From Deltaproteobacteria bacterium (GTDB taxonomy: Bacteria; Myxococcota_A; Polyangia; Nannocystales; Nannocystaceae): DNA of 64,000 nucleotides. Location of the stretch: the NCBI GenBank assembly GCA_016709225.1, contig JADJEE010000001.1, positions 3,100,001 to 3,164,000 of the forward strand, in the 5' to 3' direction. Below are positions 30,090 through 38,064 of the stretch, piece by piece. The notes under the pieces were generated by a model that was not told where the DNA came from, did no database searches, and worked only from the letters and a program-made list of their open reading frames with translations. A program made the position numbers and the translations under genes. Position 1 is the first letter of the stretch. Every line of letters begins with the position of its first letter.

Positions 30090-31181
30090 ATGACGCATTC
30101 CCAGCTCGATGACCGCGACCTCCCCCGTGTGCCCGCCACGCGCCTGCGCACCGCGCTCGCGATGCTCGCGACGCTCCCACTGACGCTCGCGACCGCCTGC
30201 TACGACGGCATCGACGGCGAGGGCCAGGACGCGCTCGAGGACGAGGACAGCCTCGACATCGAACCGCTGGGTGACGACGGCGAGGGCGACCCACCGCCGC
30301 CGACTGCGGCCACGTCGTGCGCGCCGCAGATGTCGGTGTTCCCCGTCAGCGGCACGCACAACATCGGCTACGACGCCAAGAGCTGCGGCAGCGGGACCTG
30401 CGAGACCACCTGTCCGGACGCCCACGCGAACAGCGACTGGGGCGGCGACCACCACGGCATCGATGTGTTTGCCCACCACCGCGCGGAGCTGGTCGCGGTC
30501 GCCGACGCAGTGGTCGTGAAGGTCGGAGTCGTGAGCAACACCTCGGGCAAGCGCGTGCGCGTCCGCGACGCGTGCGGCTGGGAGTACTACTACGGCCACC
30601 TCGACGAGTACGTGGTCTCGCCCGGTCAGCAGGTCGCCGCGGGCCAGCTGATCGGCTACATGGGTGCGACCGGCACCGGCTCGACCCACCTGCACTTCAA
30701 CGTCTCCCCCAACGGCGACTACAGCCACGACATCAACCCGTTCGACCTGCTGAAGTCGACCAGTCCGACCGCGTGCGGCGGTGACGTCGGCGGTGGTGGT
30801 GGTGGTGGCACGCCGCAGCCGCCCGCACCGCCACCGGCGGGCTGCGGCATCATGCTGCCCGGCGATGCGCTCCACGCCGACGAGGCCGTGACCTCGTGCG
30901 ACGGACGCTTCTCGCTGGTCATGCAGAGCGACGGCAACCTCGTGCTCTACCAGGCCGACGCCGGCGCGCTGTGGAACACCGCCACGGCGGGCAACACCCC
31001 GAGCGCGTTCGTGATGCAGGAGGACGGCAACGCGGTCGTCTACTCGGCCGCCGGATCGGCGCTGTGGAACAGCGGCACCTACGGACAGCCCGGCGCCTAC
31101 CTCACGGTGCAGGACGACGGCAACGTCGTGGTCTACAGCGGCGTCATCGCGCTGTGGAACAGCGGCACCTGCTGCCGTTAG
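30090..31181 (+). CDS. M23 metallopeptidase fused to a bulb-type (mannose-binding) lectin domain
   Basis: The product is 363 residues. Signal peptide and lipobox are near the N-terminus (LATLPLTLATAC, about residue 36), then an acidic spacer. Residues about 85-225 form an M23 (lysostaphin-like) zinc peptidase: GGDHHGIDVFAHH supplies His and Asp, STHLHFNVSP supplies the last His, with GYMGATGTGS between. After a Gly-rich linker and Pro run there is a bulb-lectin domain with three copies of the mannose-binding motif QxDxNxVxY (QSDGNLVLY, QEDGNAVVY, QDDGNVVVY at about 277, 309 and 340). M23 enzymes cut peptidoglycan cross-links; the lectin domain would target the enzyme to glycans. A predatory or cell wall role is inferred. 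GAAGGG 8 bases before the ATG supports the start. Confidence 0.92.
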   Translation: MTHSQLDDRDLPRVPATRLRTALAMLATLPLTLATACYDGIDGEGQDALEDEDSLDIEPLGDDGEGDPPPPTAATSCAPQMSVFPVSGTHNIGYDAKSCGSGTCETTCPDAHANSDWGGDHHGIDVFAHHRAELVAVADAVVVKVGVVSNTSGKRVRVRDACGWEYYYGHLDEYVVSPGQQVAAGQLIGYMGATGTGSTHLHFNVSPNGDYSHDINPFDLLKSTSPTACGGDVGGGGGGGTPQPPAPPPAGCGIMLPGDALHADEAVTSCDGRFSLVMQSDGNLVLYQADAGALWNTATAGNTPSAFVMQEDGNAVVYSAAGSALWNSGTYGQPGAYLTVQDDGNVVVYSGVIALWNSGTCCR

Positions 31182-31205
31182 TCGGTCGCCTGCGTCGCCG
31201 CGAGA

Positions 31206-31838
31206 TCAGCGGCGGCCGTGGCCACCGGCGATGCCGGTGGCCGCACGGATGTGCGCGGCCCAGCTCGCCAAGGTGCGCTGGGCCGACTCGAGCAGAGCCG
31301 GTGACGACGCCGAACGCGTGAGCTCCTCGTCGAGCAGCGCGCGCGCGCGTCGGAGCCGGCTCTTGATCGTGCCGGCGGGGACCTCGAGCACCTCGGAGAC
31401 CTCGCGATCGCTGAGGCCCTCCCAGTACGCCAGCTCGACCAAGGTCTGTAGCTCGAGCGGCAGCGTCCGCAGTGCCCGCAAGAGCGCGCGCTCCTGCTCG
31501 GCGGCCGCGAGCCGCTCGGCCGGCGAGGCCGCGACGTCGACCAGCGATGCCACGCTGCTGGTGAGGGGATCGAAGTCGCGACGCCCGTCGCGGTAGTACC
31601 GGAAGAGGATGTTGCGGGCGATCGCGAACAGGTACGAGCGGAAGCTGGCCCGGCCCGCGAAGTCGTCGACACTCTCGACGCAGGCCAAGAACGTGTTCTG
31701 GACCAGGTCGTCGCAGCCCTGGCGCACCTTGTTGGCGAAGAAGCGATGCACGGCCTCGACGTGCCGCGAGATCAGCAGCTCGCCCGCGTCACCATCACCG
31801 CGGCGCCACGCCGCGAGCAGCGCGAGATCGTCGGTCAT
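31206..31838 (-). CDS. ECF-type RNA polymerase sigma factor paired with a Ser/Thr kinase
   Basis: A 210-residue sigma-70 family protein with region 2 (CDDLVQNTFLACVESVDDF, then FRSYLFAIARNILFRYYRD) and region 4 helix-turn-helix (YWEGLSDREVSEVLEVPAGT and IKSRLRRARALLDEEL). The usual acidic DxEDLxQE in region 2.1/2.2 reads GCDDLVQN. Its ATG overlaps the stop of the kinase gene upstream (ATGA, 31835-31838), so the two are translationally coupled. Kinase-linked ECF factors such as the Vibrio PknT/EcfP pair need phosphorylation for activity; that model would apply here by inference. There is no anti-sigma gene. A similar sigma factor is at 47325-47981. Confidence 0.92.
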   Translation of the reverse strand: MTDDLALLAAWRRGDGDAGELLISRHVEAVHRFFANKVRQGCDDLVQNTFLACVESVDDFAGRASFRSYLFAIARNILFRYYRDGRRDFDPLTSSVASLVDVAASPAERLAAAEQERALLRALRTLPLELQTLVELAYWEGLSDREVSEVLEVPAGTIKSRLRRARALLDEELTRSASSPALLESAQRTLASWAAHIRAATGIAGGHGRR

Positions 31839-34261
31839 GCGCCACCCACCGCCGGCTCGGCTTGCGGGCGCATCGCGGCGAGCCGGGCCCGCAGCTCGGC
31901 GGCCGCATCGGCGAAGCGGGCACCGTTGGCGTCGTAGATCGCGGCCGCTCGCTCGTAGTCCGCGGCCGCGGCCTGCGTGCGGTCGCCCAGCTGCAGCTCG
32001 ACCTCCGCGCGCTGGCCCAGCAGCTGCGCGACGAGCGGGTGCTGCCCGCCCAGCCGCAGCACGAACACCGCGTGGGCGCGCTCGATGGCCGCCAGCGCCT
32101 CCTGCGGACGCCCGAGTCGCGACAGCGCCAACGCGATGTTGCCGTGGGAGAAGCCGATGTCGAGGTGGTCGGCGGCCTGCGTCGCCTCGCGGATCGCGAG
32201 CGCCTCGCGGTGCAGGACCAGGGCCTCGTCGTAGCGGCCCAGCTCCGAGAGCGTGGCGCCGAGGTTGTCGAGCCCCGACGCGCGGGCCGGCGAGCCCATG
32301 CCGCCGTGGAGCTCGAACAGCTCGATCGCGCGACGCAGCACGGGCTCGGCCTCGGCGTAGCGTCCCGCGCGGTAGAGCACCACGCCGAGGTGGTTGAGCG
32401 CACCGGTGCGCATCCAGGTGTCTTCGCCCTCGCGCGCGACCACGGCGTCGATGGCCCCGCGCAGCAGCGTGGCGGCGCGATCGAAGTCCCCCTCGGACTC
32501 GGCGATCGACGCCAAGCCCTCGGTGAGCACCATGTCGACCTCGTCGCGCTCGCCCGCCCGCGCGAGCGTGGCCTCGGCGTGCGCAGCCCACCGCCGCGCA
32601 TCGTCGAGCGCCCCGCGGGCGACACTGACGCGCACGAGCTCGCTGGCCGACCGCGCGGCGATGCGATCGAGTCGCTCGCGCTGCGCCAGCAGGAACGCCT
32701 GCTCGAAGGCGGCCGCGGCCTCGTCCTGCTCCGAGGCGACCTCGAGCATGCGCCCGCGCGCGAACGAGACCTCGGCGAGCAGCTCCGGCCTGCGCGTGAC
32801 CTCGGGGTCGACCAGCAGGGTGCGCGAGAGCTCCAGGCCCTGCGCGACCATCGTCATGCCGTCGTACGCGCGCAGGAGTGCGAGCTCGCGATCGATGCGC
32901 TCGCTGCGGCCGAGCTCGGTGGCCAGCCGATCCGCGTCGGCGCCCGCGGCCAGCTGGCACGCGCGTGGCTGCGCGACCCGACGCAGCGGGTCGCCGTCGC
33001 CGGGCTGCCAGGCGTCGTCTTCGGCGACGATCGACACCAGTTGCTCGACGTCGAGACGACGCTCGTCGAGGCACCGCCGCCGCCCAGCGTCGAGCTCGTC
33101 GGCCGCGCACAGCTCGTGCTCGACCTGCCGCCACGCCCGCTCGTAGGCGACCACCGCGTGCGCGACCTGATCCGGCACCCGCTGCGTGGTGATGCTCGAC
33201 CAGTGATCGTCGGCGCTGCGGCACGCCGGGGCGCGGGCGGGCGTGAGCATCGCGCCGCCCAGCACCACCGCCGACGCAGCCACCGCCGCCGCCGGCCACC
33301 ACCGCCGCGCATCGTGACGGGCGAGCGCCGCGACGAACGCGTCGACGTCGGCGAAGCGCGCGGTCGGCTCGCGTCGGAGCGCGCGCAACACCACGCGCGC
33401 GAGCCAGCCCGGGACACCGCGACGCTCGGCGGGCAGCTGCACCGCGTGGTGGAGCTGCTGGTCGTGCAGCGCGTCGGTGCTGTCGGCGTCGTAGGGGCGA
33501 CGGCCCCACAGGCCCTCGTACAGCGCGACCGCGAGGCTGTACTGATCCGACCACGGTGTCGACGGAGCACCGAACGCCTCCGGGGCCATGTACGCCGGCG
33601 TGCCCATGACCGCGCCGACGGGGGTCAGCTCGACGGTCCCGCCGCTGCCCAGCGTGGGCTCCTCGAACGAGGGCGCGGTGTCGTCGAGGCCCCGCGCGAG
33701 CCCGAAGTCCACCAGTCGCACGCGACCATCGGCGGCGAGCATGATGTTCTCGGGCTTGAGGTCGCGGTGCAGCACACCACGGGCGTGCGCGGCCGCGAGT
33801 CCACGCCCGGCCTGCACGAACACCGCCACCACCTCGCGCCAGGTCCGCGGCTGCGCAAACCACTGCCGCAGGCTCTGGCCTTCGATCAGCTCCATCACCA
33901 AGTACGGACGCGGAGGCGGATCATCGGTGACGCCGACCGCGAACACCGACACCACGTTGGGATGCGACATCGCGGCCAGCAGCTGTGCCTCGCGCAGGGC
34001 CCTGGCGTGGTGCTCTGCGCCGCGGGTCTCGACGACCTTCACCGCGACGCGGCGATCGAGGCGTTCGTCATGGGCCTCGTACACGGTGCCGAACGAGCCG
34101 GCCCCGAGCACCCGCACCAGCCGCATGCGACCGATCATCTGTGGACGTCGGCCGACCACCCGCGCAACCGTGCGGCGGCGCAGCTGCTCGAGCGCATCGC
34201 CGAGCTGCGGTCGCCCCGCGGCCAGCCGATCCTCGAGCTGTTCGTTCCCCGTCGCCACCAT
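31835..34261 (-). CDS. transmembrane Ser/Thr protein kinase with C-terminal TPR region
   Basis: The product is 808 residues. The kinase domain spans about 45-300: LGAGSFGTVYEAHD, the ATP-binding lysine in VAVKVVETRG, the catalytic loop VLHRDLKPENIML, LVDFGLARGL and GTPAYMAPEAFG. A hydrophobic segment (WWPAAAVAASAVVLGGAML) at about 323-345 follows. The region after it, to the C-terminus, is Ala/Leu-rich and has tetratricopeptide-like repeats (for example ARASGLDNLGATLSELGRYD and EALVLHREALAIREATQAAD). It is followed by, and overlaps by 4 bp, the ECF sigma gene, and may phosphorylate that sigma factor. The fdx gene ends 48 bp upstream of its start. Confidence 0.92.
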   Translation of the reverse strand: MVATGNEQLEDRLAAGRPQLGDALEQLRRRTVARVVGRRPQMIGRMRLVRVLGAGSFGTVYEAHDERLDRRVAVKVVETRGAEHHARALREAQLLAAMSHPNVVSVFAVGVTDDPPPRPYLVMELIEGQSLRQWFAQPRTWREVVAVFVQAGRGLAAAHARGVLHRDLKPENIMLAADGRVRLVDFGLARGLDDTAPSFEEPTLGSGGTVELTPVGAVMGTPAYMAPEAFGAPSTPWSDQYSLAVALYEGLWGRRPYDADSTDALHDQQLHHAVQLPAERRGVPGWLARVVLRALRREPTARFADVDAFVAALARHDARRWWPAAAVAASAVVLGGAMLTPARAPACRSADDHWSSITTQRVPDQVAHAVVAYERAWRQVEHELCAADELDAGRRRCLDERRLDVEQLVSIVAEDDAWQPGDGDPLRRVAQPRACQLAAGADADRLATELGRSERIDRELALLRAYDGMTMVAQGLELSRTLLVDPEVTRRPELLAEVSFARGRMLEVASEQDEAAAAFEQAFLLAQRERLDRIAARSASELVRVSVARGALDDARRWAAHAEATLARAGERDEVDMVLTEGLASIAESEGDFDRAATLLRGAIDAVVAREGEDTWMRTGALNHLGVVLYRAGRYAEAEPVLRRAIELFELHGGMGSPARASGLDNLGATLSELGRYDEALVLHREALAIREATQAADHLDIGFSHGNIALALSRLGRPQEALAAIERAHAVFVLRLGGQHPLVAQLLGQRAEVELQLGDRTQAAAADYERAAAIYDANGARFADAAAELRARLAAMRPQAEPAVGGA

Positions 34262-34309
34262 CGCCCCCGTCCCCGCGTGCCGGCGCGCGGGCCCCCGCGG
34301 GGGATTGTA

Positions 34310-34678
34310 TCAAGCGCCGGAGCCGCTGCGATCGGGGCGGTGCTCGGGGTGCTCGTTGAACCACACCTGCAGTGACTCCTGTGTGATCTCGACCATCAGA
34401 TCTTCGGTCTGCACCACGCACTGGCAGCCCAGCCGGCTATAGGGCCGCACGTCGAAGCCCATGTCCAGCCGGTCCTCCTCGCGCTCGGTCATCTCCGCGA
34501 GGCTGCCCAGCCCCTCGCGCACGTAGACGTGGCACGACGAGCAGGCACAGACGCCGCCGCACGCGCTGCCCATCTTGACGCCGTGCTCCTCGGCGATCGC
34601 GAGCAGGTCGTCCTCCCGTGGCTTCACCGTGACCTCGGTGCGGGTTCCGTGGGGATCGATGAAGGTGATCTTGGGCAT
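34310..34678 (-). CDS. fdx: 2Fe-2S ferredoxin of the ISC system
   Basis: A 122-residue ferredoxin of the adrenodoxin type. The cluster ligands follow the pattern C-x5-C-x2-C (SACGGVCACSSCHVYV) with the fourth Cys downstream (RLGCQCVVQ). It starts MPKITFIDPHGTRTEVTV as in Isc ferredoxins. Fdx supplies electrons for Fe-S cluster assembly on IscU. It is the last gene of the isc operon, 25 bp after hscA. A palindrome (CCCCCGCGGGGG, 34292-34303) lies shortly after the stop and might end transcription, but no T-tract follows. Confidence 0.93.
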   Translation of the reverse strand: MPKITFIDPHGTRTEVTVKPREDDLLAIAEEHGVKMGSACGGVCACSSCHVYVREGLGSLAEMTEREEDRLDMGFDVRPYSRLGCQCVVQTEDLMVEITQESLQVWFNEHPEHRPDRSGSGA

Positions 34679-34703
34679 TTGCGCGGGGTGCTCTTCGGGG
34701 GGT

Positions 34704-36674
34704 CTACGACGGCTCGCCGTCGATGGTCTCGGCGCCGTGACTCCCGCGACGCTCGGCGAGCGCGTCCTCGTCGGCCACCGTCGCTTCGATCTCGGCGACC
34801 GTGCGGCCGGCCATGCCGTCGTGCAGCGCCCGCTCCATGCGGCGGCGCGCGAACGGCTCACTGACGCTCTCGAGCTGCTCGCGGGCGCGCACGACTGCAC
34901 GGGCGTCTTCGGCGGCAAGGGCCGCGTCGCCGCGGGTCAGCGCCGCCTCGATCGCGGCCCGCTCGTCGACCGGCAGCAACGAGGTCAGGTGACCGACCTC
35001 CGCGAGCGCGGTGCGGACCGCCAGTGCCACGCGATCGAGCTCGACCCGGGCCTCCGCGAGGTTGCGGGCGGCGAAGTCGTCCTCGGCGCGATCGAGGCTC
35101 TCCATCACGAGCTCGTCGACCTGCGTCGAAGACAGCCCGTGGGTGGGCTTGATCTCGACGGTCTGCTTGACCCCGGTCATGAGCTCGCGCGCGGTCACGG
35201 TGAGCAACGCATCGGCGTCGAGCTGGAACGTGACCTCGACCCGCGCCATCGACGGCGGCAGCCGCGGGATCCCGCGCAGCTCGAAGCGCGCCAGCGAGCG
35301 GCAGTCGCGGACCATCTCGCGCTCACCCTGGACCACGTGGATGACCATGCCGGTCTGCTGCTCGCTGTAGTTGGTGAAGACCTGTCGCGCGGCAATCGGG
35401 ATGGTCGCGTTGCGCGGAATGATCTTCTCGATCATGCCGCCCATCGTCTCGAGGCCCAGCGACAGCGGCACCACGTCGAGCAGCGTGATGCCCTCGCGCT
35501 CGCTACCCGACAACACGTCGGCCTGGATCGCCGCGCCATGCGCGACCACCTGGTCGGGATCGAGATCGTGCAGCGGCTCGCGACCGAACACGTGGGCGAC
35601 CAGGCGGCGCACGAGGGGTGAGCGCGTCGATCCGCCGACCAGCACCACGCCGTCGAGGGCGTCGGCGGTGATGCCCGCGTCCGCGAGCGCGCGCCGGCAG
35701 GGCGCGACCGTGCGCCGCGCGACCGGCTCGATCACCGCCTCGAGCGCGGCACGGGTCAGCCGCAGCGGCGCGAGCTGGGCGCGCGGCAGCTCGACGTCGA
35801 TCTCCTCGCGATCGGACAGCGCCTCCTTGGCGGCGCGCGCGACCTGCAGCGCCTCGGCGGCGACCTCGGCCGTCGGCGCGACCACGCCCGCGCGCGCGAG
35901 CAGCTCGGCCGCCAGCGCGCGATCGAAGTCGTCGCCGCCCAGCGCTGAGTCGCCGCCGGTCGCGAGCACCTGGAACACGCCGTCGTGCAGGCGCAGCACG
36001 CTGATGTCGAAGGTGCCGCCGCCGAGGTCGAACACCGCGAAGGTGCCGCGCTCGCCGCGATCGAGCCCGTACGCCAGCGCGGCCGCGGTCGGCTCTGCGA
36101 GCAGACGATAGACCGTGAGCCCAGCGATGCGCGCAGCGTCCTTGGTGGCTTGGCGCTGGGCGTCGTCGAAGTACGCCGGCACCGTGATGACGGCACCGTC
36201 GACGGGCCCCCCGAGTTCTTGCTCGGCGCGGGCGCGCAGCACCGCGAGCAGCTCCGCGCTGACCTCCATCGGCGTGACCCGCCGACCGCGACCGACGTCG
36301 AGGCGCAGCACGCCGTCGTCGTCGTCGATCCGGTAGGGGTGGCGGAAACCGATCTCCGCACGACCGCGGCCCATGAAGCGCTTGACCGAGGCGACCACCT
36401 GCGACGACGCCGTGACCGCGTGGGCCCGCGCGCGTCGCCCCACCACCGGACGCTCGCCGCTGTAGTCGACCACCGAGGCCAGCAGTGGGCCGTCGTCGAC
36501 GTCGAGCACCCGCGGGGCGCCGCCGTGCGCCGCGATCGCGACCAGGCTGTGGGTAGTGCCGAGATCGATGCCGATGCCGCGGCCGGGCGCCCGGGGCTTC
36601 GCCACCGCCCGGGCCGGCTCCTCGATCTGAAACAGGGCGCCGGCGTCGGCCAGCGAGTCGTCGATGCCTGACAT
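34704..36674 (-). CDS. hscA: Fe-S assembly chaperone HscA (Hsp70 family)
   Basis: A 656-residue Hsp70-type chaperone. The ATPase domain has IGIDLGTTHSLVAIAAH, TVPAYFDDAQRQATKDAARI, AEPTAAALAYGLD, FAVFDLGGGTFDISVL and VVLVGGSTRSPLVR. The peptide-binding domain contains DVVPLSLGLETMGGMIEKII, and the C-terminal lid is helical. HscA binds the LPPVK motif of IscU and, with HscB, drives release of the cluster to target proteins. The ATG at 36674 overlaps the hscB stop as ATGA. An alternative GTG start is 3 bp upstream. Position in the isc operon supports HscA over DnaK. Confidence 0.94.
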   Translation of the reverse strand: MSGIDDSLADAGALFQIEEPARAVAKPRAPGRGIGIDLGTTHSLVAIAAHGGAPRVLDVDDGPLLASVVDYSGERPVVGRRARAHAVTASSQVVASVKRFMGRGRAEIGFRHPYRIDDDDGVLRLDVGRGRRVTPMEVSAELLAVLRARAEQELGGPVDGAVITVPAYFDDAQRQATKDAARIAGLTVYRLLAEPTAAALAYGLDRGERGTFAVFDLGGGTFDISVLRLHDGVFQVLATGGDSALGGDDFDRALAAELLARAGVVAPTAEVAAEALQVARAAKEALSDREEIDVELPRAQLAPLRLTRAALEAVIEPVARRTVAPCRRALADAGITADALDGVVLVGGSTRSPLVRRLVAHVFGREPLHDLDPDQVVAHGAAIQADVLSGSEREGITLLDVVPLSLGLETMGGMIEKIIPRNATIPIAARQVFTNYSEQQTGMVIHVVQGEREMVRDCRSLARFELRGIPRLPPSMARVEVTFQLDADALLTVTARELMTGVKQTVEIKPTHGLSSTQVDELVMESLDRAEDDFAARNLAEARVELDRVALAVRTALAEVGHLTSLLPVDERAAIEAALTRGDAALAAEDARAVVRAREQLESVSEPFARRRMERALHDGMAGRTVAEIEATVADEDALAERRGSHGAETIDGEPS

Positions 36675-37195
36675 CACACCTCGTCGATCTCGTCGATCTC
36701 GTCGATCAGGCGCTGCAGGTAGCGACGCTCGACCAGGGCCACCGCGGCCGACCGCACCTCGCCGGACCGCAGCGCGGCAGATGCCCGCGCGAAGCAGGTC
36801 GCGAGCTCGGTCGCGGTCGCACTGCGCAGGGCATCGATGGCCGCGAAGCCCTGCTTGCGCGCGCCCTCGAGCGCCTCGCGACGCTCGATCATCTCGGCCA
36901 GGAACGCGGGCGGCATGTGCGGTGCACCGCGCTCACGATCGGTGACGTCGAGATCGATGCCCGCGAGCTTGCACAGGTACTCGGCGCGGCGCACGGGGTC
37001 GCGCAGGATGCGATAGCCCTCGTTGATCGCCGCGCTCGCCTCCATCGCGGCCCTGCGCGCGGCGGCGTCCTGGCCCACCGCCCGATCGGGATGGTGGGCC
37101 TGGGCCAGCGCGAGGTAGGCCTGCTCGAGCGCGGCGGTGTCGAGATCGACGCCGCGGGCGAGCCCGAGCCGCTCGAAGTGATCGGTCGGCGACAT
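36674..37195 (-). CDS. hscB: Fe-S assembly co-chaperone HscB (J-protein)
   Basis: A 173-residue protein with an N-terminal J domain (FERLGLARGVDLDTAALEQA and YLALAQAHHPDRAVG, with the HPD motif) and a C-terminal helical domain that binds IscU. HscB stimulates HscA ATPase activity and delivers IscU to it. The start ATG at 37195 overlaps the stop of iscA (ATGA), and the stop overlaps the start of hscA, so translation is probably coupled through all three genes. The C-terminus ends in a short acidic repeat (IDEIDEIDEV). Confidence 0.93.
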   Translation of the reverse strand: MSPTDHFERLGLARGVDLDTAALEQAYLALAQAHHPDRAVGQDAAARRAAMEASAAINEGYRILRDPVRRAEYLCKLAGIDLDVTDRERGAPHMPPAFLAEMIERREALEGARKQGFAAIDALRSATATELATCFARASAALRSGEVRSAAVALVERRYLQRLIDEIDEIDEV

Positions 37196-37620
37196 CAGAA
37201 GCTGATCGACTCGCCGCAGCCGCACGCGGCCGAGACGTTGGGATTCTCGAAGCGATAGCCGTGGCCGCGAATGCCGGTCTCGAAGTCGATGCGGGTGTGC
37301 TTGACCAGTCGCATGCTCTTCGGGTCGACGAACATCCGCACCCCGAACGACTCGATCACGACATCGCTCGCGCGCGGCGGACCGTCCTCGAACTGGAACA
37401 TGTACGAGTAGCCGGTGCAGCCACCGCCGCGGATGCCGAAGCGGATCGCGGCCTGCGGCGTGCCGCGCTTGACCAGCTGATCGCGCATCATCTTGGCCGC
37501 GCGCGCGGTGATCGTCACCGTCGGCGGGGCCTCGTCGGCGCCGGTCTGCTCGGCCTCGGGCGCGGGCGCGGGCGGTGGAGCGCCGCCAGCCTCGTCGCTG
37601 TGCACGGCCGCTGCGTTCAC
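37195..37620 (-). CDS. iscA: A-type Fe-S scaffold/carrier protein IscA
   Basis: The product is 141 residues. The conserved A-type domain has the cysteine triad: one in RGGGCTGYSYMFQFEDGP and two in ACGCGESISF at the very C-terminus. The N-terminal 35 residues (Ala/Pro/Glu-rich, from GTG at 37620) are not part of the family domain and look disordered. The GTG overlaps the iscU stop (GTGA). IscA-type proteins carry or assemble 4Fe-4S clusters. The N-terminal extension is unusual; a GTG further in would shorten it by only 5 residues. Confidence 0.93.
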   Translation of the reverse strand: MNAAAVHSDEAGGAPPPAPAPEAEQTGADEAPPTVTITARAAKMMRDQLVKRGTPQAAIRFGIRGGGCTGYSYMFQFEDGPPRASDVVIESFGVRMFVDPKSMRLVKHTRIDFETGIRGHGYRFENPNVSAACGCGESISF

Positions 37621-38039
37621 GGCACGGCCTCCTCGGCCACGCTCGCGGTGGTGCCGGTGCCGGCGGCCTGCTTGGCCTGCCAGTCGCGGATCGCCGCCTT
37701 GATGGCGTCCTCGGCCAGCACCGAGCAGTGGATCTTCACCGGCGGCAGCGACAGCTCCTCGGCGATCTGCGCGTTGTCGATGGTGAGCGCCTGCTCGACC
37801 TTCATGCCCTTGACCCACTCGGTCACCAGGCTCGAGCTGGCAATCGCAGAGCCGCAGCCGTAGGTCTTGAAGCGCGCGTCGGTGATGACACCGTCCTCGA
37901 CGCGGATCTGCAGCTTCATCACGTCGCCGCAGGCCGGCGCGCCGACGATGCCGGTACCGACCGCTTCGTCGTCCTTGTCGAGGCTGCCGACGTTGCGGGG
38001 ATTCTCGTAGTGGTCGATGACCTTGTCGCTGTACGCCAT
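37617..38039 (-). CDS. iscU: Fe-S cluster scaffold IscU
   Basis: A 140-residue protein starting MAYSDKVIDHYENPRNVGSL, a hallmark of IscU. The three cluster cysteines are in GAPACGDVMKLQI, TYGCGSAIASSSL and KIHCSVLAEDAI, and the HscA recognition motif LPPVK is immediately before the last one. The asparate that aids cluster release is in ACGD. IscU is the scaffold on which IscS-derived sulfur and iron form the cluster. It lies 25 bp downstream of iscS. The C-terminal 20 residues are a nonconserved Ala/Thr-rich tail. Confidence 0.95.
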   Translation of the reverse strand: MAYSDKVIDHYENPRNVGSLDKDDEAVGTGIVGAPACGDVMKLQIRVEDGVITDARFKTYGCGSAIASSSLVTEWVKGMKVEQALTIDNAQIAEELSLPPVKIHCSVLAEDAIKAAIRDWQAKQAAGTGTTASVAEEAVP

Positions 38040-38064
38040 GGTGATTCTCCGATGCGTGCCGCTG

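Noticed and set aside
31206..33863. An 885-codon minus-strand frame
   Set aside because: Only its last 210 codons are the sigma factor; the rest is a shadow of the kinase gene in another frame.
34292..34303. Palindrome after fdx considered as a terminator
   Set aside because: It is only 12 bp of pure G/C with no loop and no T-tract, so it is mentioned under fdx but not listed as a feature.
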